This document shows, in pieces, positions 39,800-50,876 of a DNA stretch of 64,000 nt. The position numbers and the translations under genes are program-made. The DNA comes from Beijerinckiaceae bacterium (GTDB lineage Bacteria > Pseudomonadota > Alphaproteobacteria > Rhizobiales > Beijerinckiaceae), in the NCBI GenBank assembly GCA_947452455.1, contig CANGBX010000002.1, positions 372,001-436,000 on the forward strand, read 5' to 3'. The notes below the pieces were generated by a model. That model worked only from the letters and a program-made list of their open reading frames with translations. It was not told the origin of the DNA and did no database searches. The first letter of the stretch is position 1; every line of letters begins with the position of its first letter.

Positions 39800-41016
39800 G
39801 CCGCGCACCGCTTCTCCCCGTTCAAGACGCGCTGATGCGCGTGCTTGCCAGTGCGCCCGTGCCACTCACAAGCGAGCGCGTTCCACTGGCTGAGTGCCGT
39901 GGACGTACTTTGGCAGACGATATTGCGGCTTTGCGCACGCAACCACCCTTCCCCGCCTCTGCGATGGATGGCTATGCCGTTCGCGCGACCGATATTGCGC
40001 AAGTGCCTGCAACACTCAAAGTGATTGGCGAAAGCGCAGCAGGTCGCCGTTTTTCAGGCGAAGTGAAAACCGGCGAAGCGGTTCGTATATTTACCGGTGC
40101 ACCCGTGCCCGCCGGTGCGGACACAATCCTTATTCAAGAAAATACAAAGACTGAAGGCACGTCTGTCACAGCGCTCGAAACAGAAACGCTCGGCCGTTAT
40201 GTGCGTCGCGCAGGATTGGATTTTTCTGCGGGCGATGTGCTGCTCAAAAAAGGCCAACGCCTCATGCCAGCAGAGCTCGCACTTGCAGCTGCGATGAACC
40301 ATCCGGCCTTAGCCGTTACACGGCGCCCGCGCGTCGCACTATTGGCAACGGGCGATGAATTGGTGCGGCCTGGTGAAGAAATCGGGCCCGACCAGATCGT
40401 CGCCTCCAATACATTCGCGGTGCGCGCTTATGCCGAAAATGCTGGCGCCGATGTGATTGATCTGGGCATTGCTGGCGATAATTTTGCAGCCATTGAAGCC
40501 GCCATTCGCTCGGCCCGTGCTTATGGATCTGATGTGCTGGTCACACTTGGTGGTGCCTCTGTGGGCGATCATGATCTCGTCCAAACAGCGCTCGCACGCG
40601 AAGGAATGGATCTCGGCTTTTGGCGTATCGCCATGCGACCGGGAAAACCGCTGATGCATGGCCAGATCGGTGACATGCGCATTCTGGGCCTGCCGGGCAA
40701 TCCGGTGTCGGCAATTGTCTGCGGGCTTTTATTCTTGGTGCCGCTGGTGCGTGCACTCTCGGGTGATCCCAAAGCGGGCGATGACCGCACAGAATTGGCT
40801 GTGTTGGCCTCAGAGCTGCCCGAGAATGATAGCCGCCAGGATTATTTGCGCGCGCGCATCATCGGCCAGAAAGACGGCCATCCGCTGGTCGAAAGCTTCA
40901 CGCGACAAGATTCCTCCATGCTGCGCATCTTGTCGGAAGCCCAATGCCTGATCGTGCGCGAGGCCCATGCGGCAGCGTCCAAGGCGGGAGAGACCTGTCG
41001 GGTCTTACGGGTTTAG
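39796..41016 (+). CDS. moeA: Molybdopterin molybdotransferase MoeA
   Basis: 406 residues from the GTG at 39796, which overlaps the moaC stop as GTGA and has GGGAGGA upstream. Inserts molybdate into molybdopterin-AMP. Motifs: [86 protein letters not shown], and [27 protein letters not shown]. Domains I-IV of the family appear complete. The end of the operon is followed by a spacer carrying lexA control sequences. Confidence 0.96.
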   Translation: MSRAPLLPVQDALMRVLASAPVPLTSERVPLAECRGRTLADDIAALRTQPPFPASAMDGYAVRATDIAQVPATLKVIGESAAGRRFSGEVKTGEAVRIFTGAPVPAGADTILIQENTKTEGTSVTALETETLGRYVRRAGLDFSAGDVLLKKGQRLMPAELALAAAMNHPALAVTRRPRVALLATGDELVRPGEEIGPDQIVASNTFAVRAYAENAGADVIDLGIAGDNFAAIEAAIRSARAYGSDVLVTLGGASVGDHDLVQTALAREGMDLGFWRIAMRPGKPLMHGQIGDMRILGLPGNPVSAIVCGLLFLVPLVRALSGDPKAGDDRTELAVLASELPENDSRQDYLRARIIGQKDGHPLVESFTRQDSSMLRILSEAQCLIVREAHAAASKAGETCRVLRV

Positions 41017-41036
41017 GCCCCAAAACACCCCCTTGC

Positions 41037-41077
41037 GGAACAAAACAAAAACATGCTAGTTTGTTCACGCTTTGTTT
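41037..41077 (+). promoter_or_regulatory. Candidate LexA operators upstream of lexA
   Basis: Alphaproteobacterial LexA binds the direct repeat GTTC-N7-GTTC. Two near matches lie 90-130 nt before lexA: GTTC-acgcttt-GTTT at 41063-41077, and, in the opposite orientation, GAAC-aaaacaa-AAAC at about 41037-41051. Each has one mismatch. Location suggests autoregulation of lexA; neither is perfect. Confidence 0.5.
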
Positions 41078-41166
41078 AGTCGATTCCGTCTATCAAGAGA
41101 GCGCCTTCGTCATGGCGCCCTTTGGACGGGTTGGCTAGACGCCCAAAATTCGGGGACATACGACCC

Positions 41167-41868
41167 ATGCTGACCAAAAAGCAGAGCGAGCTCCTGCGCT
41201 TTATCAATGAGCGGCTTAAGGAAACCGGCGTTCCTCCTTCCTTTGATGAAATGAAGGACGCGCTGGATCTGGCCTCAAAATCAGGCATTCACCGCCTGAT
41301 CATGGCGCTAGAAGAGCGCGGCTTCATTCGCCGCCTGCCCAATCGTGCGCGTGCGCTTGAAGTTTTGCGCATGCCTGAGAGCTCGACGCCTGCACCGCGT
41401 CCCGGCAAATTCTCGCCATCCGTCATCGAAGGCGATCTCAACCGCGCACCCAAAATGCCGACGATCCGCGTCGAAGAGAGTTTTGACGCTTACCAGATTC
41501 CTGTCATGGGCCGTATTGCAGCGGGCACACCCATTGCCGCGATCCAGAGCGCGTCGCACACAATCCCCATGCCGCCGGAATTTTTGGGAACAGGCGATCA
41601 TTTCGCGCTCGAAGTACGCGGAGATTCGATGATCGAGGCCGGTATTCTCGACGAAGATACGGTCATCATCCGCAAGCAGGATACGGCGGAGACGGGCGAT
41701 ATTGTTGTCGCGCTCATCGATGATGAAGAAGCCACTTTGAAGCGTCTTCGCAAAAAGGGCGGCTCCATTGCACTCGAAGCAGCGAACTCCGCTTATGAGA
41801 CACGCATTTTCGGGCCGGACCGTGTGCGTATTCAGGGCAAGCTGGTAAGTCTGATCCGCAAATATTGA
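41167..41868 (+). CDS. lexA: LexA, SOS repressor/autoprotease
   Basis: 233 residues from the ATG at 41167 (an upstream in-frame ATG at 41122 gives an unlikely extension). N-terminal winged [32 protein letters not shown] and [27 protein letters not shown] linker, then the S24 peptidase part: cleavage Ala-Gly in [13 protein letters not shown], catalytic Ser in [11 protein letters not shown], Lys in EEATLKRL. Represses DNA-repair genes until RecA-stimulated self-cleavage. The gene abuts convergent comEC with no bases between stop codons. Confidence 0.97.
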   Translation: MLTKKQSELLRFINERLKETGVPPSFDEMKDALDLASKSGIHRLIMALEERGFIRRLPNRARALEVLRMPESSTPAPRPGKFSPSVIEGDLNRAPKMPTIRVEESFDAYQIPVMGRIAAGTPIAAIQSASHTIPMPPEFLGTGDHFALEVRGDSMIEAGILDEDTVIIRKQDTAETGDIVVALIDDEEATLKRLRKKGGSIALEAANSAYETRIFGPDRVRIQGKLVSLIRKY

Positions 41869-44118
41869 TCAGTCCGGACTGAAGAGACGCGGATCATCCG
41901 CTACGTCTTGAGCCTCTCCGCTGGCGGCAACGGGCGCGCGTGTGAACCGCAAGCCTCGTTGTCCATACCAAGGGCGTTGCGCGCCATCAGCCCGCGCCAC
42001 GCTTTGTACCCATTTGCCGTCCGCACGCAGTTGCAATGCCGTGGCACCATGGGCAGCAAAATGTGCGCCGTCTAAAATCAGCTCGGGCCCCTGGCAGCGC
42101 GTACCCACATAAAGACGGGTAATCACCACATCGGCACGCGCACAATCTTCAACCAAAGCACGCGGCTCGGTGACAAAGGCGATCACGCGGCCATCCCTCC
42201 ATTGCGTGACACATCCCGCCGCATCACAACGGCTTGCACCACCAAGATCAGGGTCTTTCGGCTTGCGTGAATCCGCATCTGCCAAAAGCCATTGCGACAC
42301 GGCAAAATCATTGCCCTTGCCATTGAGCACTTCCAATTTTCCAGACAAACCTCGCACAGCCATGCTGCGTGCCCGCGCATCAACAAACACGTCAGGCGGG
42401 CGATCCTGCTGCGCCAACCACAATCCACCAAGCACAAGCGGCACACCGATCCAACGAATCTGGCTGCGCCACAAGCACAAAAACAAAATACCGAAGGCAA
42501 TAACCAACAAGGCCACAAAGCCGAATGTTTCGACATAACGTGTCGATCCATAAAAGGCTGCCACAAGTCGCGACACATCCATCATGCCGGAAATACCCAT
42601 GCCCATAAATTGCCAGACCCAGGTGTCCAGACCCAAAGGGCCCAGAACAACGCCGAGCAATGCGGCGGGCATGACGATGAATTCAACCAGAGGCAAAGTC
42701 AGCGCATTGCCGATCATGGAATAGGGATTGACGCGGTGGAAATGAAAGCTTGCGAAAGGCCCCGTCGCAAGTCCTGCAACAAATGTCGTGAGCAACATCA
42801 AACCCAAAGCACGTAAGCCACGATGCAAAAAAGTCGGATCAAATTCGCGCGCCTCATCCTGCGCACTTCGTTCGAACAATGCGACCATACCGGCAACGGC
42901 CCCAAAGGACATTTGAAAACTCGGCCCCATCACGCTTTCGGGTTCACGGATCATGACGATCAGCGCGGCCACACCGAGATTGCGCATCGACAAAGCCGGA
43001 CGATCCACAAGCACAGCGCCCAGCATGACCAAAATCATGATCAAAGAGCGTTCGGTGGCGACTTCGGAACCAGCAAAAATACAATAGGCCGTTGCACCCA
43101 GCATGGCGAAAGCGGCAGATATTTTCTTCACCGGATAATTGAGCGCGATCGCGGGAAAAAGCGAAAGAAACGCGCGCAAACTCCACATGAACAGGCCAGC
43201 CGCCAGCACCATATGCAGACCGGAAATCGACACGACATGATAAATGCCGGCCCCTCGCAAGGCTTCATTGGCGTCTTCGCTAATCAAGCCGCGCTTGCCG
43301 GTGACAAGGGCCGCAGCCACAGCACCATCATCGCCACCGATGACATCGGCAATGCGCCGCGTCAGTGCATTTCGCGCACGGTCAATGGCAGCATTCACAT
43401 CCACCAGCCATGGCACGTTGAGAGGTTCTGCCATTTCAACACGTGAGACGACATTGCCGACAGCACCAATGCTTTGGAAATAAGCCTCGCGTGCAAAATC
43501 ATAACCGCCCGGCTCGGATGGTTCCGCAGGCGGAATAAGCCGCATCGTCGCGCGGATCGTGTCACCCGCTTGCAATGTCCCAAGCACGCGAATGGTGACG
43601 CGCAATTTTTTCGGAGTCGCTTCGCGCGCCAGCCCCTCAATCTCGCCGACGCGCAACAACATGCGCCCTGCCCCGCCGCGCCGCTCATCGACGCTTTCAA
43701 TAAAGGCGGTGACTTTCGTGACCTTCGCGCTCGACAAAACCGGAGCTGCGACACTAGCGCTGCGCAAGACTGCCGCTGACAGACCCGCGAAGAGAAATGC
43801 CCCGGCACAGAAAAACCCCGCCAGCTGCAAAAAGCCTCGTGACTGCGCTAAGGCTCCCAAGAGACCGCAGATCACCAATCCGGCCAAAGATACAAAGAGT
43901 GATGGCTCGCGTGCAGCCGCAAAATAGCCGAGCACACCAACGAGGAAGCAAACGGGCAACCAGAGAAAGAAACGCCGCTCGCGACCTTCTTGCGCGATCT
44001 GGCGCGCCCACCAGACCCGCCAAAGGCCCAGATACGCAGACAGGCTCGTTCCTGCGCTCAAGCCTGAAAGGCCTAGCCCGAAACCCCCGACACCCGCTTT
44101 GTTCAATGGCCCTGCCAT
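41869..44118 (-). CDS. comEC: ComEC/Rec2 family membrane protein
   Basis: About 749 residues from the ATG at 44118; a GTG at 44142 is an alternative. Start region with two or three hydrophobic helices ([35 protein letters not shown]), an OB-like DUF4131 part, then the Competence domain (about 230-500) with [40 protein letters not shown] and [25 protein letters not shown]. It forms the inner-membrane DNA channel in transformable bacteria. The C-terminal 200 residues show no HxHxDH metallo-beta-lactamase motif, so that domain is lost or degenerate. Natural competence cannot be inferred from this gene alone. Confidence 0.88.
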   Translation of the reverse strand: MAGPLNKAGVGGFGLGLSGLSAGTSLSAYLGLWRVWWARQIAQEGRERRFFLWLPVCFLVGVLGYFAAAREPSLFVSLAGLVICGLLGALAQSRGFLQLAGFFCAGAFLFAGLSAAVLRSASVAAPVLSSAKVTKVTAFIESVDERRGGAGRMLLRVGEIEGLAREATPKKLRVTIRVLGTLQAGDTIRATMRLIPPAEPSEPGGYDFAREAYFQSIGAVGNVVSRVEMAEPLNVPWLVDVNAAIDRARNALTRRIADVIGGDDGAVAAALVTGKRGLISEDANEALRGAGIYHVVSISGLHMVLAAGLFMWSLRAFLSLFPAIALNYPVKKISAAFAMLGATAYCIFAGSEVATERSLIMILVMLGAVLVDRPALSMRNLGVAALIVMIREPESVMGPSFQMSFGAVAGMVALFERSAQDEAREFDPTFLHRGLRALGLMLLTTFVAGLATGPFASFHFHRVNPYSMIGNALTLPLVEFIVMPAALLGVVLGPLGLDTWVWQFMGMGISGMMDVSRLVAAFYGSTRYVETFGFVALLVIAFGILFLCLWRSQIRWIGVPLVLGGLWLAQQDRPPDVFVDARARSMAVRGLSGKLEVLNGKGNDFAVSQWLLADADSRKPKDPDLGGASRCDAAGCVTQWRDGRVIAFVTEPRALVEDCARADVVITRLYVGTRCQGPELILDGAHFAAHGATALQLRADGKWVQSVARADGAQRPWYGQRGLRFTRAPVAASGEAQDVADDPRLFSPD

Positions 44119-44236
44119 CACCGGTCTCAAATCAAGCAGCACGGGGCCAAACTTCAGGCCAAAAAACCTCCCCCCGTCCGCGCGCCTATGCTACACGGGC
44201 GACCAACGAGTTCCATTCCGAATTTGGGTGCCCTTG

Positions 44237-45673
44237 ATGTCTTCTCCCGTGGTCACGCGCTTTGCGCCCTCCCCGACCGGCTTCCTCCATATTGGCGGTG
44301 CGCGCACGGCTCTCTTCAATTGGCTTTTTGCCAAACACAACGGCGGCAAGATGCTGTTGCGTATCGAAGATACGGATCGCGAGCGCTCGACCGAGGCCGC
44401 CATCGAAGCCATTATCGACGGGCTGGATTGGCTCGGCCTCAAATGGGATGGCGACACGATCTATCAATTCGCCCGCGCCAATCGCCACGCAGACGTCGCG
44501 CTCGATTTGCTGAGCAAGGGCCTTGCCTACAAATGCTATGCGACGGCGGAAGAACTGACGGAAATGCGCGAGACCGCGCGCAAAGAAGGTCGCCCGCCCC
44601 GCTATGATGGCCGCTGGCGCGAACTCGGTGGCACGCAAGCCGAAAAAGATGCGATTGCCGAAGGACGCAAGGCCGTTATTCGCCTGAAAGCCCCCAAGGA
44701 AGGCGAGACCGTCATTGACGACAAGGTGCAGGGCCGCGTTGTCTTTGCAAATAAGGATCTCGACGATCTCGTTCTTTTACGCTCCGACAGCACGCCAACC
44801 TATATGCTTGCTGTCGTTGTCGATGATCACGACATGGGCGTAACCAACATCATCCGCGGTGATGACCACCTCACAAATGCCGCCCGCCAGAAGCAGATCT
44901 ATGAAGCGCTTGGTTGGGAAGTGCCGTCCATGGCGCATATTCCGCTTATTCACGGGCAGGATGGCGCCAAACTCTCCAAGCGCCACGGTGCACTCGGAGT
45001 TGAACAATATCGCGCGCTCGGCTTTCTGCCGGCCGCTTTGCGCAATTATCTCGTGCGGCTGGGATGGTCGCAGGGGGACCGCGAGTTTTTCTCGACCGAA
45101 GAAATGATCGAGGCTTTTAATCTTGCCAATGTGGGCCGCTCGGCCGCCCGTTTTGATCTGGTCAAACTCGAAAATATGAACGGCCACTACATGCGAGCCG
45201 CCCCTGATGCGGAGCTCACGCAAATTCTCATCGACACCTTGCCCTATCTGCCAGGCGGCAAAGACATGCTGGCCAAGCTCGACGATGCCATGCGCGCCAA
45301 GCTCGAAAAAGCCATGCCGGGCCTGAAAGAACGCGCCAAGACGCTGGTTGAACTGGTGGATGGGGCCAAATTCCTCCATGCCGCCCGCCCACTGGAAATG
45401 GATGCCAAGGCGCAGGAAATTCTGAGCAAAGGCCGCGAACATTTGCCCGCTCTCATTTCGCGCCTGGAAGCCGTGATGAGCTGGACGGCAACCGATACTG
45501 AGGCGGCTGTGCGGGCCTATGCCGAGGAAAAAGGGGCCAAACTCGGCCAAGTCGCCCAGCCCCTGCGCGCAGCGCTGACGGGCCGTGGGACCTCGCCCGG
45601 CATTTTTGACGTACTGGAAGTCCTGGGTCGCGACGAAAGTTTAAATCGTTTGCGCGATCAGGCCGTTGCGTAA
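44237..45673 (+). CDS. gltX: Glutamyl-tRNA synthetase
   Basis: 478 residues from the ATG at 44237, where the family's N-terminus begins ([29 protein letters not shown]-like motif HIGG). The KMSKS equivalent is KLSKRHG. Also [32 protein letters not shown]. Class I synthetase charging tRNA-Glu; alphaproteobacteria often use a second copy or GatCAB for tRNA-Gln, not resolvable here. The start lies 118 nt from divergent comEC. Followed by gltA after 159 nt. Confidence 0.96.
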   Translation: MSSPVVTRFAPSPTGFLHIGGARTALFNWLFAKHNGGKMLLRIEDTDRERSTEAAIEAIIDGLDWLGLKWDGDTIYQFARANRHADVALDLLSKGLAYKCYATAEELTEMRETARKEGRPPRYDGRWRELGGTQAEKDAIAEGRKAVIRLKAPKEGETVIDDKVQGRVVFANKDLDDLVLLRSDSTPTYMLAVVVDDHDMGVTNIIRGDDHLTNAARQKQIYEALGWEVPSMAHIPLIHGQDGAKLSKRHGALGVEQYRALGFLPAALRNYLVRLGWSQGDREFFSTEEMIEAFNLANVGRSAARFDLVKLENMNGHYMRAAPDAELTQILIDTLPYLPGGKDMLAKLDDAMRAKLEKAMPGLKERAKTLVELVDGAKFLHAARPLEMDAKAQEILSKGREHLPALISRLEAVMSWTATDTEAAVRAYAEEKGAKLGQVAQPLRAALTGRGTSPGIFDVLEVLGRDESLNRLRDQAVA

Positions 45674-45723
45674 GCACCTGATAAGGTTAGCCCGGCCCAG
45701 TTCATGCTTGCCTTATTCCTGCC

Positions 45724-45752
45724 TTGAACAGCACTCGCGGATGGGTTAGCTG
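45724..45752 (+). promoter_or_regulatory. Possible sigma70 promoter for gltA
   Basis: TTGAAC, a 17-nt spacer, then TAGCTG, about 80 nt upstream of the gltA start. Good -35 element and spacing, poor -10. Confidence 0.35.
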
Positions 45753-45832
45753 TTGTGCGGCGCAAGAAGAGATAATCCGCCGGGCTACCGCTCCAACTGG
45801 GGTCCGCGGCAGAGCAGAAAAAAGGCAGTCAC

Positions 45833-47122
45833 ATGAGCGCGAAAACCGGCACGATTTCCCTCGGCGGCAATGCTGTCGACATGCCCGTCAAGTCGGGCAC
45901 GATTGGTCCCGATGTCATCGATATCGGCAAGCTCTACGCCCAGACAGGCGCGTTCACTTACGATCCCGGCTTCACCTCAACAGCCTCATGCGAATCCGCC
46001 ATCACCTATATTGATGGCGATGAAGGCGTGTTGCTGCATCGCGGGTTCCCGATTGATCAGCTCGCCGAACAAGGCGACTTCTTAGAGACTTGCTATCTGC
46101 TGCTCTACGGGGAACTCCCGACCGCAGCACAAAAGGCTGATTTCGATTATCGCGTCACGCGCCACACCATGGTGCACGAACAGATGGCGCGCTTCTTCCA
46201 GGGCTTCCGTCGCGATGCGCATCCGATGGCCGTCATGGTCGCCGCCGTTGGCGCGCTTGCCGCATTCTATCATGACTCGACCGACATTTCGGACGAAAAG
46301 CAGCGCATGATTGCCTCCATGCGCATGATCGCCAAAGTGCCGACACTCGCGGCCATGGCTTACAAATACACGATCGGCCAGCCCTTCGTGTATCCGAAGA
46401 ACTCACTCGACTATACGTCGAACTTCTTGAACATGTGCTTTGCCGTCCCGTGCGAAGATTACAAGATCAACCCGGTGCTTTCGCGCGCTCTTGATCGCAT
46501 CTTTATTCTGCACGCCGATCACGAACAGAATGCTTCGACCTCGACAGTTCGCCTCGCAGGTTCGTCGGGTGCCAATCCGTTTGCATGTATCGCAGCCGGC
46601 ATTGCTTGCCTCTGGGGCCCCGCACATGGCGGCGCCAATGAAGCAGCGCTCAAGATGCTTTCAGAAATCGGCCACGTTGATCGTATTCCCGAATTCGTCA
46701 AAAAGGCGAAAGACAAGAACGATCCGTTCCGTCTCATGGGCTTTGGTCATCGCGTGTACAAAAACTACGATCCGCGCGCGAAGATCATGCAGAAGACCTG
46801 CCATGAAGTGCTCGCAGAACTCGGCGTCAAGGATGAGCCGCTGCTCGAAGTGGCCATCGAGCTCGAGCGCATTGCGCTGTCGGATGAATATTTCATCGAG
46901 AAGAAGCTCTATCCGAATGTCGACTTCTATTCGGGCATCACGCTGAAGGCGATGGGCTTCCCGACCTCGATGTTCACCGTGCTCTTCGCCGTTGCACGTA
47001 CCGTCGGCTGGATTGCTCAGTGGAAGGAAATGATCGAAGACCCGACGCAGAAGATTGGCCGTCCGCGCCAGCTCTACACGGGTGCAGCCCCGCGCGATTA
47101 CGTGCCGGTCGGCAAGCGCTAA
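45833..47122 (+). CDS. gltA: Citrate synthase (type II)
   Basis: 429 residues. Condenses acetyl-CoA and oxaloacetate, entering the TCA cycle. Motifs: [84 protein letters not shown] region (active His in GPAHGG), [15 protein letters not shown] (active His), and [14 protein letters not shown] with the catalytic Asp. The length and sequence fit the NADH-sensitive hexameric Gram-negative form. It ends at a strong terminator shared with lpxB. Confidence 0.97.
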   Translation: MSAKTGTISLGGNAVDMPVKSGTIGPDVIDIGKLYAQTGAFTYDPGFTSTASCESAITYIDGDEGVLLHRGFPIDQLAEQGDFLETCYLLLYGELPTAAQKADFDYRVTRHTMVHEQMARFFQGFRRDAHPMAVMVAAVGALAAFYHDSTDISDEKQRMIASMRMIAKVPTLAAMAYKYTIGQPFVYPKNSLDYTSNFLNMCFAVPCEDYKINPVLSRALDRIFILHADHEQNASTSTVRLAGSSGANPFACIAAGIACLWGPAHGGANEAALKMLSEIGHVDRIPEFVKKAKDKNDPFRLMGFGHRVYKNYDPRAKIMQKTCHEVLAELGVKDEPLLEVAIELERIALSDEYFIEKKLYPNVDFYSGITLKAMGFPTSMFTVLFAVARTVGWIAQWKEMIEDPTQKIGRPRQLYTGAAPRDYVPVGKR

Positions 47123-47142
47123 GCACTTCGAGCGATGACATG

Positions 47143-47172
47143 AAAAAGCGCCCTGCGGGGCGCTTTTTTTAT
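47143..47172. terminator. Bidirectional terminator between gltA and lpxB
   Basis: AAAAAGCGCCC TGCG GGGCGCTTTTTTT: a 7-bp GC core extended by A-T pairs, with T-tracts on both strands. It lies 20 nt after the gltA stop and runs into the last codons of convergent lpxB. Confidence 0.88.
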
Positions 47173-48332
47173 GCTCGGTGTTTTGCGTAGCTCAAAACAA
47201 TCTCTGCGGCTTTTTCGCTCGGAGCTTCATGATCAGCAAGCCTCATGAGTTCATCAACCCGATGAAAGGCTTCGATCTGGGTGGCGCGCTCTTCACCCCC
47301 TTGCATCAAGGGAATGAGCGCCTCACTGAGGTTTTTCGGATTGCAAGTTTCTTGTAAAAATTCAGGAACAATATTTTCACCAAGAATAATATTGGGCAAA
47401 ATCACTGATGAGACACGCACAACGCGTCGTGCAATAGCCGCTTCAACTACATTGACCTTATAGGCTGTGACCATAGGAATCTGTGCGAGTGCCAATTCCA
47501 AAGTCACTGTGCCAGAAGCAGCAAGTGCCGCGCGCGCACTGCGGAAGGCACGCCACTTGTCAGCCTCGCCCCGCAAAATATGAACAGGGACTGGCCAATC
47601 CCGCGTTTGACGCGTGATGTCATCGGCCAAGCGATCAACCGCTGGCAGCATGACCTCAATCGGACCGATGCGATTGACCAGCAATGCAATTGCATCACGA
47701 AAGATGGGCAAAAGTCGCGCCACTTCAGATCGACGCGAGCCCGGCAGTATGAGCAAGCGCGGCTTTGCCCGCTCCAGAATTTCAGCATCATTCGGGCGTA
47801 GATCTGCATCACGTTCGATCAGAGGATGGCCGACATAGGTGCAAGGCGGACCGCCCAATTCTTCATGGGCACGCGGCTCGAAAGGTAAGAGCGCTAAAAG
47901 ATGGTCAACATAAGCGCGCATCTTTTTCGCGCGTCCTGGTCGCCACGCCCAAACTGTTGGCGAGACGTAATTGATGATGGGAATATTAGGATTAGCTTTG
48001 CGCACAATTCGCGCCACACGATGGGTGAAATCAGGACTGTCGATGATCACCAAAACATCGGGCTTTTGCGCAAGAATTGCCTCGGCAGTCTGTGCGATGC
48101 GCTTCAACAACAAAGGTAGACGCGCAAACACGGGCAGAAATCCCATGACGGCAATATCATCCAAAGCAAAGAGACTGGCCAGCCCCTCTTGTGTCATGGC
48201 CTTGCCGCCAACACCGGAAAACTGCACGCCCGGTTCCTTGGCGCGCAGCGCCCGCATCAATTTGTAGCCAAGCTGATCGCCGGATTCTTCACCCGCAACG
48301 ATAAATATATTCGTGCGAGCATGCCCGCTCAC
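47169..48332 (-). CDS. lpxB: Lipid-A-disaccharide synthase
   Basis: 387 residues with a GTG start that overlaps the lpxA TGA (GTGA). Glycosyltransferase family 19: NIFIVAGEESGDQLGYKLMRAL, FSGVGGKAMTQEGL, MGFLPVFARLPLLLKRI, VLVIIDSPDFTHRVARIVRK, YVSPTVWAWRPGRAKKM, YVGHPLIER, LILPGSRRSEV and the C-terminal region SVILPNIILGENIVPEFLQ. Joins UDP-diacylglucosamine and lipid X. Directly follows lpxA; the usual lpxI is missing between them. Confidence 0.96.
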   Translation of the reverse strand: MSGHARTNIFIVAGEESGDQLGYKLMRALRAKEPGVQFSGVGGKAMTQEGLASLFALDDIAVMGFLPVFARLPLLLKRIAQTAEAILAQKPDVLVIIDSPDFTHRVARIVRKANPNIPIINYVSPTVWAWRPGRAKKMRAYVDHLLALLPFEPRAHEELGGPPCTYVGHPLIERDADLRPNDAEILERAKPRLLILPGSRRSEVARLLPIFRDAIALLVNRIGPIEVMLPAVDRLADDITRQTRDWPVPVHILRGEADKWRAFRSARAALAASGTVTLELALAQIPMVTAYKVNVVEAAIARRVVRVSSVILPNIILGENIVPEFLQETCNPKNLSEALIPLMQGGEERATQIEAFHRVDELMRLADHEAPSEKAAEIVLSYAKHRA

Positions 48333-49165
48333 GCAGTTGGATCTCTTGCCTCACGCGGCGTGCAAATCGGGCGATCTCCACCGTCGCGAATGAAATTCAG
48401 AATTTCCATCACCTGGACATGGCTTGAAAATTCTTCTGCAACATCTTCAACGCGCTCTTTCAATGTGCCTTCATGGGCGAAGAGCAAACGATATGCGCGG
48501 CGTAACGCGTGAATTTCATCGCGTTCAAATCCGCGACGCTTCAATCCCACAAGATTGAGACCAGCAAGATTTGCGCGATTACCAATCGCCATTCCATAAG
48601 GAATGACATCATTTTCAGCAGCAGCCATAGCTGCAATAAAAGCATGGGACCCGATGCGAACAAACTGATGCACCGCCGCTCCACCACCAGCAATCACATA
48701 ATCCCCTAGCGAACAATGACCGGCAATCATGACATTGTTCGACAGAATGACGTGGTGGCCGCAATGAACATCATGCGCGATATGCGAATTGGCGAGGAAT
48801 GTGCAGTGGTTGCCGACAATTGTTTTGCCGCCCCCGCCCTCGGTGCCAGGATTCATCGTCACGCCTTCGCGGATCATACAATCGGAACCGATCGTGAGCG
48901 AATTTTCCTCGCCGTGAAATTTCAAATCTTGTGGCTCGTGACCAATCGAGGCAAAGGGAAAAATACGCGTGCGCGCACCCACACTTGTGTTGCCGCCAAG
49001 AGCGACGTGGGAAATCAACTCAACACCATCACCCAAAGTGACATGTGCGCCAATATGGCAGAACGGTCCGATCGAGACCCCTTCGCCAATCTGCGCGCCT
49101 TTTTCAACCACACTACTCGGATGAATACCGAGCGGTGTGATCCGAGGTGGACGTTTTTTCGACAT
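48329..49165 (-). CDS. lpxA: UDP-N-acetylglucosamine acyltransferase
   Basis: About 278 residues from the ATG at 49165; a TTG three codons upstream is possible. Left-handed beta-helix of hexapeptide repeats: IHPSSVVEKGAQIGEGVSIGPFCHIGAHVTLGDGVELISH, then the FPFASIGHEPQDLKFHGEE block, CMIREGVTMNPGTEGGGGKTIVG, with the catalytic His expected in ANSHIAHDVHCG. First acylation of lipid A synthesis. Follows fabZ by a few nt. Confidence 0.97.
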   Translation of the reverse strand: MSKKRPPRITPLGIHPSSVVEKGAQIGEGVSIGPFCHIGAHVTLGDGVELISHVALGGNTSVGARTRIFPFASIGHEPQDLKFHGEENSLTIGSDCMIREGVTMNPGTEGGGGKTIVGNHCTFLANSHIAHDVHCGHHVILSNNVMIAGHCSLGDYVIAGGGAAVHQFVRIGSHAFIAAMAAAENDVIPYGMAIGNRANLAGLNLVGLKRRGFERDEIHALRRAYRLLFAHEGTLKERVEDVAEEFSSHVQVMEILNFIRDGGDRPICTPREARDPTA

Positions 49166-49176
49166 CTCGGCCAAAA

Positions 49177-49653
49177 TCAGGCCCCCTTATTGTCTTCAAC
49201 AATGAGCATTGCCGAGACTTCTGCCTCGCAGACGATGTGTCCATCGACTTTGGCAATACCTTTGTACCACCAAATGTTGCGACGCTGATTGGTCTTGGTC
49301 ATATGAAACTCGACGCGATCACCGGGGATCACGGGCTTGCGGAATTTGGCATTATTGATCGTCATAAAATACACAAGCTTCGGCTTGCCGATGGTGGCTG
49401 CATGAACACACAGCGCACCAGCAGTCTGCGCCATGCCTTCAATCAACAAGACACCGGGCATGACTGGCTGTTCAGGAAAATGTCCCTGAAATTGTGGCTC
49501 GTTGTAAGTAACATTCTTGATACCAATACAGCTGTCATCGCCATTGCATTCAATGATGCGGTCGACGAGCAGAAAAGGATAGCGATGAGGCAGATAGGTC
49601 ATCAGCTTGATGATATCTACTGTCTCAAGCGCTGTGGTATTGGCTTCGGTCAT
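49177..49653 (-). CDS. fabZ: 3-hydroxyacyl-ACP dehydratase FabZ
   Basis: 158 residues. Hot-dog fold: [13 protein letters not shown] with the catalytic His, [23 protein letters not shown] with the catalytic Glu, and [19 protein letters not shown]. Dehydrates 3-hydroxyacyl-ACP in fatty acid synthesis and balances the 3-hydroxyacyl pool used by LpxA and LpxD, its operon neighbours. Confidence 0.97.
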   Translation of the reverse strand: MTEANTTALETVDIIKLMTYLPHRYPFLLVDRIIECNGDDSCIGIKNVTYNEPQFQGHFPEQPVMPGVLLIEGMAQTAGALCVHAATIGKPKLVYFMTINNAKFRKPVIPGDRVEFHMTKTNQRRNIWWYKGIAKVDGHIVCEAEVSAMLIVEDNKGA

Positions 49654-49699
49654 CTTTTCTATTCCCTATCATGCGTGCTGCGCAAAGGCGCCCAGCGCA

Positions 49700-50755
49700 T
49701 CATTCTTTAGTAACTGAACCAGACTTGCGTTCGGCCATCTTGGTCAAGGTTGCCACTTCGCGCATATGTTCACGCATGGGCTTGGCAGGCGATCCACCAA
49801 ATTTCGCACCCGCCGGAACATCCGTCATAACACCCGACTGAGCGCCGATCTGTGCACCCATGCCAATTTTCAAATGGCCTGTAATGCCGGCCTGTCCTCC
49901 AGCCGCAACGAAATCCGCAATATCTGTCGATCCCGAAATTCCGACTTGCGATACGATCACACAATGACGGCCAATCGTGACATTATGAGCGATCTGCACG
50001 AGATTATCGATCTTCGTGCCTTCACCAATCACCGTATCGCGGTTTGCGCCACGATCAATTGTCGTATTGGCGCCGATCTCGACATCGTTCTGAACAATGA
50101 CGCGACCAATTTGCGGCACTTTAAGATGACCGCGCGGCGACATGGCAAAGCCGAAGCCATCCTGCCCGATCCGCACACCCGGATGAATAATGACGCGATC
50201 ACCAATCAGCGCGAAGAGAATGGTGGATTGCGGACCAATGGAACATTGCCGACCAATGCGCACATCAGGACCGATCACGGCATTGGCGCCGATGACGGTG
50301 CCTTCGCCAACTTCCGCACGAGGCCCAATCACAGCGCCAGGATCAACTGTCACGCCGTCTTCAAGACGCGCGTCTGGATGGATGTATGCACCCGGCGAAA
50401 TGCCAGTATTTCCGAATGCAGAACCGGGCCGCATGGAATCTGGAAATAAGCGCGCACTGACTTTGGCGCAGGCCGCGTAGGGCTCGGATGTTACAAGAGC
50501 GATCGTCATTTCCGGCACGCGGTCCGCATAGCGTTGCCCAACAAAACAAGCCGTCGCGCGCGTCATGCGCACATCATCGACATATTTTGGATTGTCGAGA
50601 AAAACGATTGTACCAGGCACGCCTTGGTCGAGCGGAGCCACAGCTTCAATCTGAGCTGTCAGATCCACCTCGCGAAGCGGCTTCGCCCCAGTCAGCTCGA
50701 TGATCTCACCGATGGTCAGGGCTCCCGCGCGCCGGAAGAAGACCGGATCGCTCAT
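49700..50755 (-). CDS. lpxD: UDP-3-O-acylglucosamine N-acyltransferase
   Basis: 351 residues. N-terminal LpxD domain (about 1-100) with [17 protein letters not shown], then a left-handed beta-helix with many hexapeptide repeats ([20 protein letters not shown]), the catalytic His region [17 protein letters not shown], and a C-terminal helix. Adds the N-linked acyl chain of lipid A. Its promoter or read-through is uncertain because a strong terminator lies between it and upstream bamA. Confidence 0.97.
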   Translation of the reverse strand: MSDPVFFRRAGALTIGEIIELTGAKPLREVDLTAQIEAVAPLDQGVPGTIVFLDNPKYVDDVRMTRATACFVGQRYADRVPEMTIALVTSEPYAACAKVSARLFPDSMRPGSAFGNTGISPGAYIHPDARLEDGVTVDPGAVIGPRAEVGEGTVIGANAVIGPDVRIGRQCSIGPQSTILFALIGDRVIIHPGVRIGQDGFGFAMSPRGHLKVPQIGRVIVQNDVEIGANTTIDRGANRDTVIGEGTKIDNLVQIAHNVTIGRHCVIVSQVGISGSTDIADFVAAGGQAGITGHLKIGMGAQIGAQSGVMTDVPAGAKFGGSPAKPMREHMREVATLTKMAERKSGSVTKE

Positions 50756-50808
50756 GTTTTACCTCATCACAGCGATGGCAGGCTGATCAAACAGGCGGCC
50801 CATCTTGT

Positions 50809-50843
50809 AAAAAGAGCCTGCGCCGTTAGTGACGGCGCAGGCT
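50809..50843 (-). terminator. Strong terminator between bamA and lpxD
   Basis: Perfect 12-bp stem AGCCTGCGCCGT / ACGGCGCAGGCT with a five-base loop, then CTTTTTAC on the minus strand. It lies 33 nt after the bamA stop and 54 nt before the lpxD start. Confidence 0.88.
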
Positions 50844-50876
50844 TGTTCAGATCCCCGGCTCAGGCCGAAGCAACGA

